The notes under the pieces are model-generated. The model did not search any database. It was not told the origin of the DNA and was given only the letters and a program-made list of their open reading frames with translations. The position numbers and the translations under genes are program-made. A stretch of 64,000 bases of DNA, from the NCBI GenBank assembly GCA_019420275.1, contig JAHZHN010000001.1, forward strand, positions 1 to 64,000, in the 5' to 3' direction. The first letter of the stretch is position 1; each line of letters opens with the position of its first letter. This document shows positions 1-9,343 of the stretch, in pieces. This DNA comes from Clostridiales bacterium. Lineage in GTDB: Bacteria; Bacillota; Clostridia; Lachnospirales; Lachnospiraceae.

Positions 1-1
1 A

Positions 2-694
2 GCAGGTGTTCATTTTGGACATCAGACAAGAAGATGGAACCCTAAAATGGCTCCGTACATCTACACAGAGCGTAATGGTATCCACATTATCGACCTTCAG
101 AAATCTGTAGGTATGGTTGACGATGCGTACAACGCAGTAAAAGAATGTGTAGCAGAAGGCGGAAAGATCCTCTTCGTTGGTACAAAGAAACAGGCACAGG
201 ATTCTATCCAGGCAGAAGCAGAACGCTGCGGAATGTTCTACGTAAACCAGAGATGGTTAGGTGGAATGCTGACAAACTTCAAGACCATTGAATCAAGAAT
301 CGCAAGATTAAAGAAGATCAAAGAGATGGAAGAAGACGGAACATTTGACGTACTTCCAAAGAAAGAAGTTTTAGAACTTAACAAAGAAAAGAACAAATTA
401 CAGAAGAACTTAGGCGGAATCGAAGAGATGGGCGGACTTCCGGACATGATTTTCGTTGTAGATCCTAAGAAAGAAAGCATCTGTGTTCAGGAAGCACATA
501 GTTTAGGAATTCCTCTGGTTGGTATCGCGGATACAAACAGCGATCCTGAAGAATTAGATTACATTATTCCTGGTAATGACGATGCAATCCGTGCGGTAAA
601 ACTGATCACTTCCGCAATGGCTGATGCCGTTATCGAAGCAAATCAGGGAATTGATGCTGATGCAGAAGATGAAGCTGCAGAAGATGAAGAATAA
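2..694 (+). CDS. rpsB: 30S ribosomal protein S2 (5' partial)
   Basis: Structural protein of the small ribosomal subunit. The gene runs in from before the window: the first readable codons (base 2 onward) give AGVHFGH, roughly ten residues after the usual S2 start, so about 230 residues of the protein are present. Diagnostic stretches are TRRWNPKM, ILFVGTKKQAQ, NQRWLGGMLTN and PDMIFVVDP, followed by a family-typical acidic tail. The ATG at 47 is an internal methionine, not the start. tsf follows after 31 bases with its own AGGAGG site, the usual rpsB-tsf operon, and the pair is closed by a terminator after tsf. Identification is secure. Confidence 0.98.
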   Translation, partial: AGVHFGHQTRRWNPKMAPYIYTERNGIHIIDLQKSVGMVDDAYNAVKECVAEGGKILFVGTKKQAQDSIQAEAERCGMFYVNQRWLGGMLTNFKTIESRIARLKKIKEMEEDGTFDVLPKKEVLELNKEKNKLQKNLGGIEEMGGLPDMIFVVDPKKESICVQEAHSLGIPLVGIADTNSDPEELDYIIPGNDDAIRAVKLITSAMADAVIEANQGIDADAEDEAAEDEE

Positions 695-725
695 TTAAAA
701 TCTATTTTTAGGAGGAAGAAAGATC

Positions 726-1658
726 ATGGCTATTACAGCAGCAATGGTAAAAGAGTTACGTGAAATGACTGGTGCAGGTATGATGGACTGCAAGAAGGCT
801 CTTACAAATACTGACGGAGATATGGATGCGGCAGTAGAATATTTAAGAGAAAATGGTCTTGCAAAAGCAGCTAAGAAAGCTGGACGTATTGCAGCAGAAG
901 GACTGGTAGCAGTAGCGCTTTCTGATGATGCAAAAGAAGCAGCTATCGTGGAAGTTAACTCTGAGACAGACTTCGTAGCAAAGAACGATACATTCCAGGC
1001 ATACGTTGCAGAAGTTGCAGATCAGGCTCTGACAACACAGGCAGCTGACATTGAGGCATTTTTAGCAGAAGAATCTAAAGCAGAAGCTGGAAAGACTGTA
1101 AAGGAAGCATTAGACGGAAAAATCGCTGTTATCGGTGAGAACTTAAATATCCGCAGATTCAGTAAAATGACAGCAGAAGATGGTTTCGTTGCTTCTTACA
1201 TTCATGCCGGAGGAAAAATCGGTGTATTAGTTCATGTTGCTACTGATGTAGTTAACGATGAAATCAAAGAGATGGGTAAAAATGTTGCAATGCAGGTTGC
1301 AGCAATTGCTCCAAAATACACAAGCAGAGATGAAGTTTCCAAAGATTACATTGATCATGAAACAGAAATCTTAAAGATTCAGGCTAAGAACGAAAATCCG
1401 GACAAGCCGGACAACATCATCGAAAAGATGATCATCGGACGTCTGAACAAAGAATTAAAAGAGGTATGTCTGTTAGATCAGGCTTATGTAAAAGCTGAAG
1501 ATGGAAAACAGGCAGTTGGAAAATACGTAGAGCAGGTTGCTAAAGCAAACAATGCAAACGTAACAATCAAAGAATTCGTTCGTTTCGAGACTGGTGAAGG
1601 AATCGAAAAGAAAGAAGAAAACTTTGCAGAAGAAGTTGCAAAACAGATGGGAAACTAA
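726..1658 (+). CDS. tsf: Elongation factor Ts
   Basis: Nucleotide exchange factor that releases GDP from EF-Tu in the cytoplasm. At 310 residues it is full length. The N-terminal UBA-like domain carries the signature TGAGMMDCKKAL (residues about 16-27); the core follows with VEVNSETDFVAKN (about 77-89) and the family-typical HVA and KYV segments further on. The ATG at 726 sits behind AGGAGG at 711-716. It is the second gene of the rpsB-tsf operon and is followed at 1685 by a long intrinsic terminator, so transcription stops here rather than running on into pyrH, which lies 46.7 kb away in this genome. Confidence 0.98.
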   Translation: MAITAAMVKELREMTGAGMMDCKKALTNTDGDMDAAVEYLRENGLAKAAKKAGRIAAEGLVAVALSDDAKEAAIVEVNSETDFVAKNDTFQAYVAEVADQALTTQAADIEAFLAEESKAEAGKTVKEALDGKIAVIGENLNIRRFSKMTAEDGFVASYIHAGGKIGVLVHVATDVVNDEIKEMGKNVAMQVAAIAPKYTSRDEVSKDYIDHETEILKIQAKNENPDKPDNIIEKMIIGRLNKELKEVCLLDQAYVKAEDGKQAVGKYVEQVAKANNANVTIKEFVRFETGEGIEKKEENFAEEVAKQMGN

Positions 1659-1684
1659 TCTTATAATTTGAGAAAATAAGCAGG

Positions 1685-1726
1685 AGTCTTTGGAAATCCC
1701 TTTTTTGGGATTCCCAAGGGCTTTTT
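1685..1726 (+). terminator. Intrinsic terminator of rpsB-tsf
   Basis: A 16-base arm at 1685-1700 pairs with 1707-1722 (with a few G-U pairs) around a six-T loop, and a T tract continues at 1722-1726. It lies 26 bases after the tsf stop codon. Confidence 0.9.
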
Positions 1727-1763
1727 GTGATTCTGGAATATTGTATGGGAAAGAGGTGAAAAA

Positions 1764-3203
1764 ATGCAGATAAAAAGCGAAGCAAAATATTTTATCATTC
1801 CAGGGATTATGCTGTGTCGGCTGTCGTTTTGGAATGGATCAGATCAATTTGAGGTCATTCCCGGTGCAGAGTTAATTTATATTTTAATTTCAGCAGTGAT
1901 TCTCTGTCTTGGAGTAAAACAAATTAAGGGAGCCAAAATGAGCATGTATGTTTTTCTTTTCTATCAGATATTGGCTTTTTGGTATCCGTCTTTTTATTCT
2001 ATATTATATCCATATAATAATATGGAAGAGGACCTGGGATGGGCGGTTTATGATATGAAATCTCTGGTTATAATGTTTGTAATTTCTGTTATTATTATCA
2101 TGGGGATGTTCCTCCTCAATCGTTTTTTTTGGAAAGCCAGATCTTTATGGCTGTGTAATGTGCTGATCGTTTCCTGGCTGATCATGAGAATCATCGTTTT
2201 TAAGTTGGGGATGATTCCATATTTTGTGAAAAGTGGAGTGTGGATTGCTGTTTTTTTGCTGCTGTGGTGGCTTACCAGAAAAAATGCTGCAGTATTTTCA
2301 ATAAAGAATAAAATTTCTTTGGCTGTTTTCATCTTTCTAGTTCCTGGATTGATAGCAGGAATTGTTTTTGTGTCAAAGAACAGCGTAAAACTAAAGACGA
2401 AGGAATATCAGGGAAAAGATTTCTCTTATATTGCAAAAGTAGAGGATAGATCAGAGCAAGAAAGAATGATCAATGAACGAGGGGAAGAAGTTTTTTCATG
2501 TGGGTACGGATCAATTGGAGAAAGTAAGATATATGAAGACAGCTTTTTAATTCATGTCTATGATAGTACAGGAGAATATCTGTTCAATGAACGAGGAAAG
2601 ATAATTTCCGATCAATATGATGAATATGTATTGCTGGAACATTCAAATTTTATCTTGGTATCAAAATATCGCTACAATGGCAGAAAATATGGAGCTGTCA
2701 ATTCTGATGGAGATTTGGTGATTCCATTAAAATATGACAGTGAAGAAGAACTGTGTAAAGCAGAAGGAATCGATGGTACCGAAGTGGAGGAAGACAACAC
2801 GATCTATGAAGATGATGATTTAAAAATCGTCGGAGAAACAGGAGAGCAGGGTGTAGTCAGAAAAGATGGAACGGAGATCCTGCCTTTAAAATATTACAAA
2901 GTCTCTCTAATAGACGCAAAATCAGTTTATATTTGTGCCGAACAGCTCGATATTTACGAAATAAACGGTAGTCAAGAGGCGAGAATCGATCAGGCATTGT
3001 TTGATCAGACTGGGAAGGAATTGATCCCATTTGGAAATCATGATATTTCTGTTGGAAGTGAAAACGGATGGATTCAGGTAAATGATTGGGAAACGGGAAT
3101 TAAGTTTCTGAATCAAGATTTGAAAGAAGTTTTGAATTTGGGAAAACGTTATAAGCAAGTAGAATCCTTTAGAAAAATTAGAAAAGATACATCGAGAAAA
3201 TAG
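1764..3203 (+). CDS. Polytopic membrane protein with WG-like repeats (copy 1)
   Basis: Function unknown. The first ~200 residues contain about seven hydrophobic segments (for example near residues 10-30, 95-120, 175-200). The remaining ~280 residues are soluble and made of imperfect beta repeats of the WG type, seen as KYGAVNSDGDLVIPLKYD, EQGVVRKDGTEILPLKY and ENGWIQVNDWE. WG repeats are widespread in Firmicutes and Bacteroidetes and usually interpreted as binding surfaces; no enzyme motif is visible. The ATG at 1764 has GAGGTG upstream. The next gene is a close paralogue of the same architecture and length (479 versus 477 residues), so this is a tandem duplication. Confidence 0.8.
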   Translation: MQIKSEAKYFIIPGIMLCRLSFWNGSDQFEVIPGAELIYILISAVILCLGVKQIKGAKMSMYVFLFYQILAFWYPSFYSILYPYNNMEEDLGWAVYDMKSLVIMFVISVIIIMGMFLLNRFFWKARSLWLCNVLIVSWLIMRIIVFKLGMIPYFVKSGVWIAVFLLLWWLTRKNAAVFSIKNKISLAVFIFLVPGLIAGIVFVSKNSVKLKTKEYQGKDFSYIAKVEDRSEQERMINERGEEVFSCGYGSIGESKIYEDSFLIHVYDSTGEYLFNERGKIISDQYDEYVLLEHSNFILVSKYRYNGRKYGAVNSDGDLVIPLKYDSEEELCKAEGIDGTEVEEDNTIYEDDDLKIVGETGEQGVVRKDGTEILPLKYYKVSLIDAKSVYICAEQLDIYEINGSQEARIDQALFDQTGKELIPFGNHDISVGSENGWIQVNDWETGIKFLNQDLKEVLNLGKRYKQVESFRKIRKDTSRK

Positions 3204-3266
3204 AGTCTTCAAAATTTGTACCGAAGATAAAGATGATTCATAAATTCAAAAGAGAGGGTAAAAAAT

Positions 3267-4700
3267 ATGGACACAAAAAATAAAAAGAAATATTTTATTA
3301 TTCCAGGAATTGTATTATTTTTGCTGTCTTTTCTGGATGGATTACTGCAGGCTAATATTGATTCTTCAGTGCCATTTCCTTCTATCCTGATCGCAGCAGT
3401 TACTCTTTGTCTTGGAATAAAAAAAATTAAGGGAACCAGGCCAATTTTATATACTCTGCTTTGTTATCATATACTGGCTTTGTGGTATCCATCCTTTTAT
3501 TCTGCACTGTTTCCGTATAATAATATGGAGGAAGACTCTTGCTGGGCTGTCTATAACTTAATATCTCTATTTATGATACTTGTTCTTTCCTTTGCTGTTA
3601 TATTAGTGTTATATCTTCTCAACCGTTTTTTCTGGAAGGCCAGAACTCTGTGGTTGTGTAATATGATCATCAGTTCCTGGATGATTATGGAAATAGTCGT
3701 TTTTGGTCTAAGGATAACAGATAATCTAAAATTTCAAAATTTTGTCAGAGCGGGAGTTTGGATCGCTGCTTTTTTGCTCCTGTGGCGGCTGACTGAAAAA
3801 AGTTCAGCATTACCCTCAAAGAAAAGTAAAATCTCGCTGGCTGTTTTTATCTTTTTGGTTCCGGGAATCATAGCAGGAATCCTCCTGTTCTCAAAGAACA
3901 GTGTAAAGCCTCAAATAAAGGAATATCAAGGAAAAGATTTTTCATATCTTGCAGTAGCAACAGATGCATCTGGAGACAGCGGAATGATCAATGAACGGGG
4001 AGATGAAGTAATTCCATGCACATTCACCTCTATTGAAGAAACTAAAGCCTGTAAAGATGGATTTTTTATTCTGGCTTATGATGATACAGGGAAATATCTG
4101 ATGAATGATAAAGGAAAGATACTAGCTGATCAGTATGATAGTTATATATTTTTGGAACAGTCAGATTTGGCTTTGGTGTTAAAGTATGATGATCATAACA
4201 CAAAATATGGAGCTGTCAATACAAAGGGTGAGCTGGTAATTCCTCTAAAATATGGCAGTAAAGAAGAATTGTGTGAAGAAGAAGGAATAGATAACAGTCA
4301 AGTGATGGATGAAGAGAACACTGTGAATGAAAAAGGAGATTTAGAAATCGTTGGAGAAACGGGAAATCAAGGGGTAATTAGAAAAGACGGGACGGTAGTT
4401 CTTCCCTTGAAGTATATCAATGTTTCTATTACAGATACGAAGCCAATCTATCTTTGTGCTGGTCAGTCAGCGGTTCATAATCAAAATGAGATTACGCTGG
4501 ACAATGCTTTGTTTGATCAGAATGGTAAAGAACTGATTCCGTTTGGAAATCATAGTATTACAATAAATAGTGAAAATGGTTGGATTCAGGTAAATAATCG
4601 GGAAAAGAATATATATTTTCTGAATCAGAATCTGGAAAAAGTTCTGGATCTTGGAGACAAATATAAAAGCGTAGGAATTTTTCTGAAAACAAGAAAATAA
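3267..4700 (+). CDS. Polytopic membrane protein with WG-like repeats (copy 2)
   Basis: Tandem paralogue of the gene ending at 3203, with the same plan: KKYFIIPGI at the N-terminus, about seven membrane segments to residue ~205, then WG-like beta repeats (MINERGDEVIPC, KYGAVNTKGELVIPLKY, NQGVIRKDGTVVLPLKY, ENGWIQVNN). Long blocks are identical with copy 1, such as SVK-x-KEYQGKDFSY and LNRFFWKAR, while linkers have diverged. It starts at an ATG behind AGAGGG, 63 bases after copy 1, and probably shares its transcript. No catalytic motif is seen; a sensory or surface-binding role is only a guess. Confidence 0.8.
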   Translation: MDTKNKKKYFIIPGIVLFLLSFLDGLLQANIDSSVPFPSILIAAVTLCLGIKKIKGTRPILYTLLCYHILALWYPSFYSALFPYNNMEEDSCWAVYNLISLFMILVLSFAVILVLYLLNRFFWKARTLWLCNMIISSWMIMEIVVFGLRITDNLKFQNFVRAGVWIAAFLLLWRLTEKSSALPSKKSKISLAVFIFLVPGIIAGILLFSKNSVKPQIKEYQGKDFSYLAVATDASGDSGMINERGDEVIPCTFTSIEETKACKDGFFILAYDDTGKYLMNDKGKILADQYDSYIFLEQSDLALVLKYDDHNTKYGAVNTKGELVIPLKYGSKEELCEEEGIDNSQVMDEENTVNEKGDLEIVGETGNQGVIRKDGTVVLPLKYINVSITDTKPIYLCAGQSAVHNQNEITLDNALFDQNGKELIPFGNHSITINSENGWIQVNNREKNIYFLNQNLEKVLDLGDKYKSVGIFLKTRK

Positions 4701-4771
4701 TTTATATATTTTTTTCTTGTTTTGGGGATATTGAGGGAAAAGAAAATAGAGAACACATAGAATTCATAAAC

Positions 4772-4800
4772 TTGACAGACCACAGGCAAAGGTGTAGTTT
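4772..4800 (+). promoter_or_regulatory. Candidate promoter of the BASS transporter
   Basis: A perfect -35 TTGACA at 4772-4777 and a weaker -10 TAGTTT at 4795-4800 are 17 bases apart. The next gene starts at 4889, leaving a leader of about 80 bases that contains a terminator-like hairpin. Confidence 0.5.
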
Positions 4801-4817
4801 TAAATTGGTGTTAACAG

Positions 4818-4862
4818 AAAAACGGTGATGTATTTCCATAGATGAAGTCATGCCGTTTTTTT
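4818..4862 (+). terminator. Terminator-like hairpin in the transporter leader
   Basis: AAAAACGGTG (4818-4827) pairs with TGCCGTTTTT (4851-4860) through a 23-base loop, followed by further T residues. It lies between the candidate promoter and the transporter start, so it is either an attenuator or the distal terminator of the WG-repeat operon. No known riboswitch class was recognised in the short leader. Confidence 0.45.
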
Positions 4863-4888
4863 GCTGCCATAAAAGAAAGGAGACGAAA

Positions 4889-5830
4889 ATGTTAGCAAGA
4901 TTTAATCAGTTCATAGAAAGATGGATTTTCCTTGTTACACCAGTCTGTGTGATCCTGGGTGTTATTTTTTCAGATATTGCAATTCATGGAAATGTACTGG
5001 TTCCTTATGTATTTGCAGTTATGACGTTTATCGGAGCTTTAAAATCCAGTTTTCAGGATATTATCCATGTATTCCGGCATCCGCTGCCATTGATTCTGTC
5101 TATGGTATGTATTCATATCATCATGCCTGCTCTGGCATTTGGAGCGGGCAGTCTGGTTTTTTCAGACAATATCAATCTGATTACTGGAATGGTATTGGAG
5201 TTTGCGGTGCCGAGTGCTGTAATTGCTTTGATGTGGGTGACAATTTATAATGGCAGCAGCGCATTATCTTTATCCCTTGTCATTGTGGATACAGTGCTTG
5301 CGCCGTTTCTAATTCCACTGACACTTCGGGTGATAGTAGGAAGCAGGGTGCAGATTAATACATCCAGTATGATAGAGGAACTACTCTTTATGATTGCACT
5401 TCCTGCAGTCGCAGCTATGTGCCTAAATCAGTTCAGCAACGGAAAGGTCAGGGAAACATGGCCTCCAAAGCTTGCTCCGGTTTCAAAAATTTGTTTGATG
5501 CTTATCCAGATTTGTAATTCTTCCAAGGCTGCGCCTTATATCCGGCATATGAATCGGGAACTGCTGGAGATTATTTTTGCAATTTTGATTCTGGCAGCTT
5601 TTGGGTATGCTCTTGGCTGGATCGTGGCAGCGCTTTTTAAACAAAACCGAAAAATCACGGCGTCTATGATGTTTGGAGTTGGCATGCGTAATATCAGTGC
5701 AGGAGCAGTGATTGCCTCGACTTATTTTCCAGCAGAAGTAGTGTTTCCGGTTATTACCGCTACATTGTTTCAGCAGGTTCTGGCAGCCATTTATGGATCG
5801 CTTTTTCATAAGATAAAAAAACAAACGTAA
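4889..5830 (+). CDS. Bile acid:sodium symporter (BASS) family-like transporter
   Basis: Predicted secondary transporter with eight to ten membrane helices over 313 residues. The pattern of short helices, with a central LEFAVPSAVIALMW stretch and a late GVGMRNISAGAVIAS stretch, resembles the crossing helices of BASS/ASBT-fold carriers; the substrate cannot be told. The start chosen is the ATG at 4889, directly behind AAAGGAG (4876-4882). The frame is open from an ATG at 4850, but that one lies inside the leader hairpin and would add a non-membrane MPFFCC extension. It converges on a LysR regulator gene at 5952. Confidence 0.65.
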   Translation: MLARFNQFIERWIFLVTPVCVILGVIFSDIAIHGNVLVPYVFAVMTFIGALKSSFQDIIHVFRHPLPLILSMVCIHIIMPALAFGAGSLVFSDNINLITGMVLEFAVPSAVIALMWVTIYNGSSALSLSLVIVDTVLAPFLIPLTLRVIVGSRVQINTSSMIEELLFMIALPAVAAMCLNQFSNGKVRETWPPKLAPVSKICLMLIQICNSSKAAPYIRHMNRELLEIIFAILILAAFGYALGWIVAALFKQNRKITASMMFGVGMRNISAGAVIASTYFPAEVVFPVITATLFQQVLAAIYGSLFHKIKKQT

Positions 5831-5951
5831 AAGATAAAGATTTAATGAATGTCAGATAAAGTTATAGTTTTTTTCTGCCGTTTCGTTTTGGATTCCGATA
5901 TATTTTCAGCAAATGTTTGATACTGATCTGCTGGTACCTGGTTTTTTGTTA

Positions 5952-6824
5952 TCATTGTTTTTTTATATTTTGAGACAGCAGCGTAAGAAAACGTTTGAGT
6001 ACCGGATGATCATAATCATGCCGATAATATGCTCCAAAAGAGATAGCAGGGAGATCCGTAACCGGAATATAGCACAGACCTTCTTCCCGGGCAGAAGGAA
6101 GATCAAGATATAAGGTATAGCCAAGCTGCGCTTTTGCAAGAGTCAGGGCACTTTCAATGCTCTCTGTGATAAAACGTTGTTCTGGAGTCAGATTTACAAG
6201 CACGCTGCTTTGGATTGTAAAAATGGAATCCGGAATCTGGCGGGGAGAACAGACGATAAAATTCGATTTTAGTTGATTTTTGGTCAGGGTTTTGTACTGT
6301 GCTAAAGGATGATCTGGGGAGCAGATACATGCAATAGGAGTTTTGTATAGTTCTTTAAAAGATAAGGTGGAGCTGGGCTGTCCGCCTTTTGTCCCCAGGG
6401 TCACATGAATCTGGTTATTTTCTACCATACTTAAAATAGAAGGAAAAGGAACCAGATGAATGGACGGCCGAAACAATGGGAATTCAGCAGAAAGCTGTTT
6501 TAAAATAGGAGGCAGAAGATTTAGTTCCATATGATTGTGACAGCCAAGTTCAAATGGAATAAAATGTTCATATCTTCCCAGCCGGTCTTTTGCAGACATA
6601 GCTGTTTTTAAGATCAGCTGCGCGTCAGCTAAAAATAAGATTCCTTCCTGAGTCAGAGAGACATTCCGGCTGGTACGATGAAATAATTTAACATTCAATT
6701 CTTCTTCCAGAGTCTGAATCTGATGACTGACCGCAGGCTGTGTAATTCTAAGAACTTGAGAAGCTTTTGAAAAATTCAGATGTTCTGCAACAGTAATAAA
6801 ACATTCTAATTGTACGGTATTCAT
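5952..6824 (-). CDS. LysR family transcriptional regulator
   Basis: Cytoplasmic DNA-binding regulator of 290 residues, the usual length. The N-terminal winged helix-turn-helix is clear: LECFITVAEHLNFSKAS, then ITQPAVSHQIQTLEEEL (residues about 5-40). A periplasmic-binding-like effector domain follows (about 90-290). The ATG at 6824 has AAAGGATG upstream. It is convergent with the BASS transporter and divergent from the MarR/ABC exporter operon, with 274 bases between the divergent starts. Its target is not certain; either neighbour is possible. Confidence 0.9.
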   Translation of the reverse strand: MNTVQLECFITVAEHLNFSKASQVLRITQPAVSHQIQTLEEELNVKLFHRTSRNVSLTQEGILFLADAQLILKTAMSAKDRLGRYEHFIPFELGCHNHMELNLLPPILKQLSAEFPLFRPSIHLVPFPSILSMVENNQIHVTLGTKGGQPSSTLSFKELYKTPIACICSPDHPLAQYKTLTKNQLKSNFIVCSPRQIPDSIFTIQSSVLVNLTPEQRFITESIESALTLAKAQLGYTLYLDLPSAREEGLCYIPVTDLPAISFGAYYRHDYDHPVLKRFLTLLSQNIKKQ

Positions 6825-6987
6825 ATTATAACCATCCTTTATACCCGATTTTAATCATAAACAATAAAAAGACTTGATAGATTATAACATGTATGAATGG
6901 AGGATTCAACTAACCTGAAAATACGCAAAACAGGGAAATTATCAGTTATTAATAAAAATTTTTTATAGATTATAATTATTTTGTATT

Positions 6988-6999
6988 TTACATTTGTAA
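6988..6999. promoter_or_regulatory. Inverted repeat in the lysR-marR intergenic region
   Basis: TTACA-TT-TGTAA is a perfect dyad about 100 bases upstream of the MarR start, in an AT-rich stretch containing -10-like TATAAT (6971-6976). It has the size and symmetry of a MarR or similar dimer site. Assignment to MarR is inference. Confidence 0.4.
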
Positions 7000-7098
7000 G
7001 AATACGCACTAAAATCTTTTATGGATAGATGATTAGGCAGCGAACAGTTTGAGCCTGAACAAATCAATGAAAAAAACTTAAGGGAGGTGCTTATAAGG

Positions 7099-7611
7099 AT
7101 GACAGAAGATTTCAGAACAGAAGAGTTGCTTTTCATGATGAAAAAAATCAGTCTGAATCTGGCAGCGCAGATGGAACAAAAGCTGAAAAGTAAAGATATC
7201 AGCGGTGTCCAGGCGTATTTCATGGCATACATATTACGACACCATCCAAAAGGTACGTATCTTACAGAATTAAGTCATGAAATGGGGCTATCGAAATCAA
7301 CGCTGTCTGCATTGATTAAAAAACTAAAAGAAAAAAATTATATTTGTCTCCAGGAAAACCCAAAGGATGGCAGAAGGAAAAAACTAGTCCCAACGGCAAA
7401 GCTTGAAGAAAGGGGAAATAAACTTTTGGAAAAAGCAAGCCAGATGGAATGTGAAATCTGCAGTGTTCTTGATCAGCAGGAAAAAATGCAGTTATGGGAT
7501 CTGGAGCAGAGGCTCCTTGCACAGTTAAATAAAATGGAGCATGCAAAAACAAAAAATGATGGGAGGTTTATGTACCGTGAGGAAAATTTTACAACAGCTG
7601 AAACAATATAA
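7099..7611 (+). CDS. MarR family transcriptional regulator
   Basis: Winged-helix repressor of about 170 residues. The HTH reads TYLTELSHEMGLSKSTLSALIKKL, followed by the wing with the family-typical acidic/basic turn ENPKDGRRKKL. The start chosen is the ATG at 7099, about 11 bases after AGGGAGG at 7081-7087; a GTG at 7087 overlaps that site and is unlikely. The 3' end overlaps the start of the first ABC gene by 35 bases, so the two are translated from one message. This arrangement is common for drug exporters whose MarR gene represses its own operon. Confidence 0.88.
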   Translation: MTEDFRTEELLFMMKKISLNLAAQMEQKLKSKDISGVQAYFMAYILRHHPKGTYLTELSHEMGLSKSTLSALIKKLKEKNYICLQENPKDGRRKKLVPTAKLEERGNKLLEKASQMECEICSVLDQQEKMQLWDLEQRLLAQLNKMEHAKTKNDGRFMYREENFTTAETI

Positions 7612-9316
7612 GCGGGAGACCTTTCTGTGTATTGGTCTGACCGCACTGGAAGTGGTCATGGAAATTTTAATGCCATTTGTCACTGCAATTATCATCGATA
7701 AAGGACTGCAAGCCAGTAACATGTCTGCCGTATATCGTTTTGGAGCCCTTATCATAGTCATGTCATTCTTCAGCCTGACATTCGGAGCTCTGGCAGGAAA
7801 GAATGCGGCCGGTGCTGCAGCAGGTTTGTCAGCAAATCTGCGTGAGGCAATTTATTCTAACATTCAGACATTTTCATTTTCTAATATCGATAAGTTCAGT
7901 GTGCCTGGTTTGGTAACGCGTATGACAACAGATATTACAAATGTACAGAATGCATTTATGATGACAATTCGTATAGCAGTCCGTTCACCACTGACTTTGA
8001 TCTTTAGTTTTATTATGTGTATGATTATCAGTCCGCGTTTGAGTGCGATGTTTTTGATTGCTGTTATATTCCTGCTGGTAGTCATTGCCACTATTATGGT
8101 TGTGACTCTTAAAATTTTTAGTCAGGTATTCCGAAGATATGATGATCTGAATGCGAGTGTTCAGGAAAATGTGTCTGCAATCCGTGTTGTAAAAGCATTT
8201 GTCCGAGAAGATTATGAAAATGTGAAGTTTTCAAAAGCATCTAAAATGCTTTATGATCTTTCCGTAAAAGCAGAAGGACTTTTGGCGTTTAATAATCCGG
8301 CCATGATGATTGCAGTTTATTTTTGTATTATTTCTGTTTCATGGCTTGGCGCTCAGTTTATTGTCAGCGGATCTATGACGACCGGAGATCTGACTAGTTT
8401 ATTCAGTTATATTATGGCACTCTTGATGAGTTTGATGATGCTTTCCATGGTCGTTGTAATGATCAGTATGTCTCTGGCAAGCATTCGCCGTATCAGTGAA
8501 GTATTAAGTGAAACTCCAGATTTACACGATCCTGAAAATCCGGTAAAAGAAGTTGCGGATGGACGTATTGACTTTAATCATGTAAATTTCTCTTACAAAC
8601 ATGGAAGCGGAAAAAATGCATTATCTGATATCAATCTGCATATTAAAAGCGGGGAAACGATTGGGGTCATCGGCGGAACTGGTTCTGGAAAGAGCAGTCT
8701 TGTGAATTTGATCTGCAGGCTGTACGATGTAGATGATGGTTCTGTTTGCGTCGGCGGCGTTGACGTCCGAAAATATGATACAGAAGTTTTGAGAAATCAA
8801 GTGTCTGTAGTTCTTCAGAAAAATACATTGTTTTCCGGCAGCATTCTGGATAATCTTCGATGGGGAAATCCAGATGCAACGGATGAGGAGTGTATTGAAG
8901 CATGTAAAGCAGCGTGTGCGGATGAATTTATTGACCGTATGCCGAATGGCTATAACACCAAAATTGAACGTGGCGGAGCTAATGTATCCGGCGGACAGAA
9001 ACAGCGTCTGTGTATTGCCCGCGCGTTATTAAAGAATCCAAAAGTTTTAATTCTGGATGATTCCACCAGTGCAGTAGATACAGCAACAGATGCCAGCATT
9101 CGGGCTGCCTTTGCAAAACAGATTCCGGGAACAACGAAAATTATCATTGCGCAGCGTGTTTCCAGTGTGGAATCTGCTGACAGAATTCTTGTATTAGATG
9201 AAGGAAAAGTCAATGCATTTGATACCCATGAGAATCTGTTAAAGAATAATACAATCTATCAGGAAATCTATAATTCACAGCTGGAAGGCAGCGGTGACTT
9301 TGATCAGCCGGCATAG
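7577..9316 (+). CDS. ABC exporter half-transporter, degenerate catalytic site subunit
   Basis: ABC type IV exporter subunit with an N-terminal six-helix membrane domain and a C-terminal nucleotide-binding domain. Walker A is GGTGSGKSS, the signature is NVSGGQKQR, and Walker B is LILDDSTSAVD: the usual catalytic glutamate is aspartate. That is the hallmark of the subunit carrying the degenerate Walker B in heterodimeric exporters of the LmrCD/BmrCD/TM287-288 type. The start is taken as the GTG at 7577, ten bases after GGGAGG at 7561-7566. An upstream in-frame ATG at 7541 lies inside marR and lacks a binding site. The partner subunit follows 27 bases downstream. Confidence 0.88.
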   Translation: MRKILQQLKQYKRETFLCIGLTALEVVMEILMPFVTAIIIDKGLQASNMSAVYRFGALIIVMSFFSLTFGALAGKNAAGAAAGLSANLREAIYSNIQTFSFSNIDKFSVPGLVTRMTTDITNVQNAFMMTIRIAVRSPLTLIFSFIMCMIISPRLSAMFLIAVIFLLVVIATIMVVTLKIFSQVFRRYDDLNASVQENVSAIRVVKAFVREDYENVKFSKASKMLYDLSVKAEGLLAFNNPAMMIAVYFCIISVSWLGAQFIVSGSMTTGDLTSLFSYIMALLMSLMMLSMVVVMISMSLASIRRISEVLSETPDLHDPENPVKEVADGRIDFNHVNFSYKHGSGKNALSDINLHIKSGETIGVIGGTGSGKSSLVNLICRLYDVDDGSVCVGGVDVRKYDTEVLRNQVSVVLQKNTLFSGSILDNLRWGNPDATDEECIEACKAACADEFIDRMPNGYNTKIERGGANVSGGQKQRLCIARALLKNPKVLILDDSTSAVDTATDASIRAAFAKQIPGTTKIIIAQRVSSVESADRILVLDEGKVNAFDTHENLLKNNTIYQEIYNSQLEGSGDFDQPA

Positions 9317-9343
9317 ATTCAAAGGAAGGAGGAAAACTGATTC

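Noticed and set aside
7087..7098. GTG at 7087 as the MarR start
   Set aside because: It overlaps the AGGGAGG site that serves the ATG at 7099.
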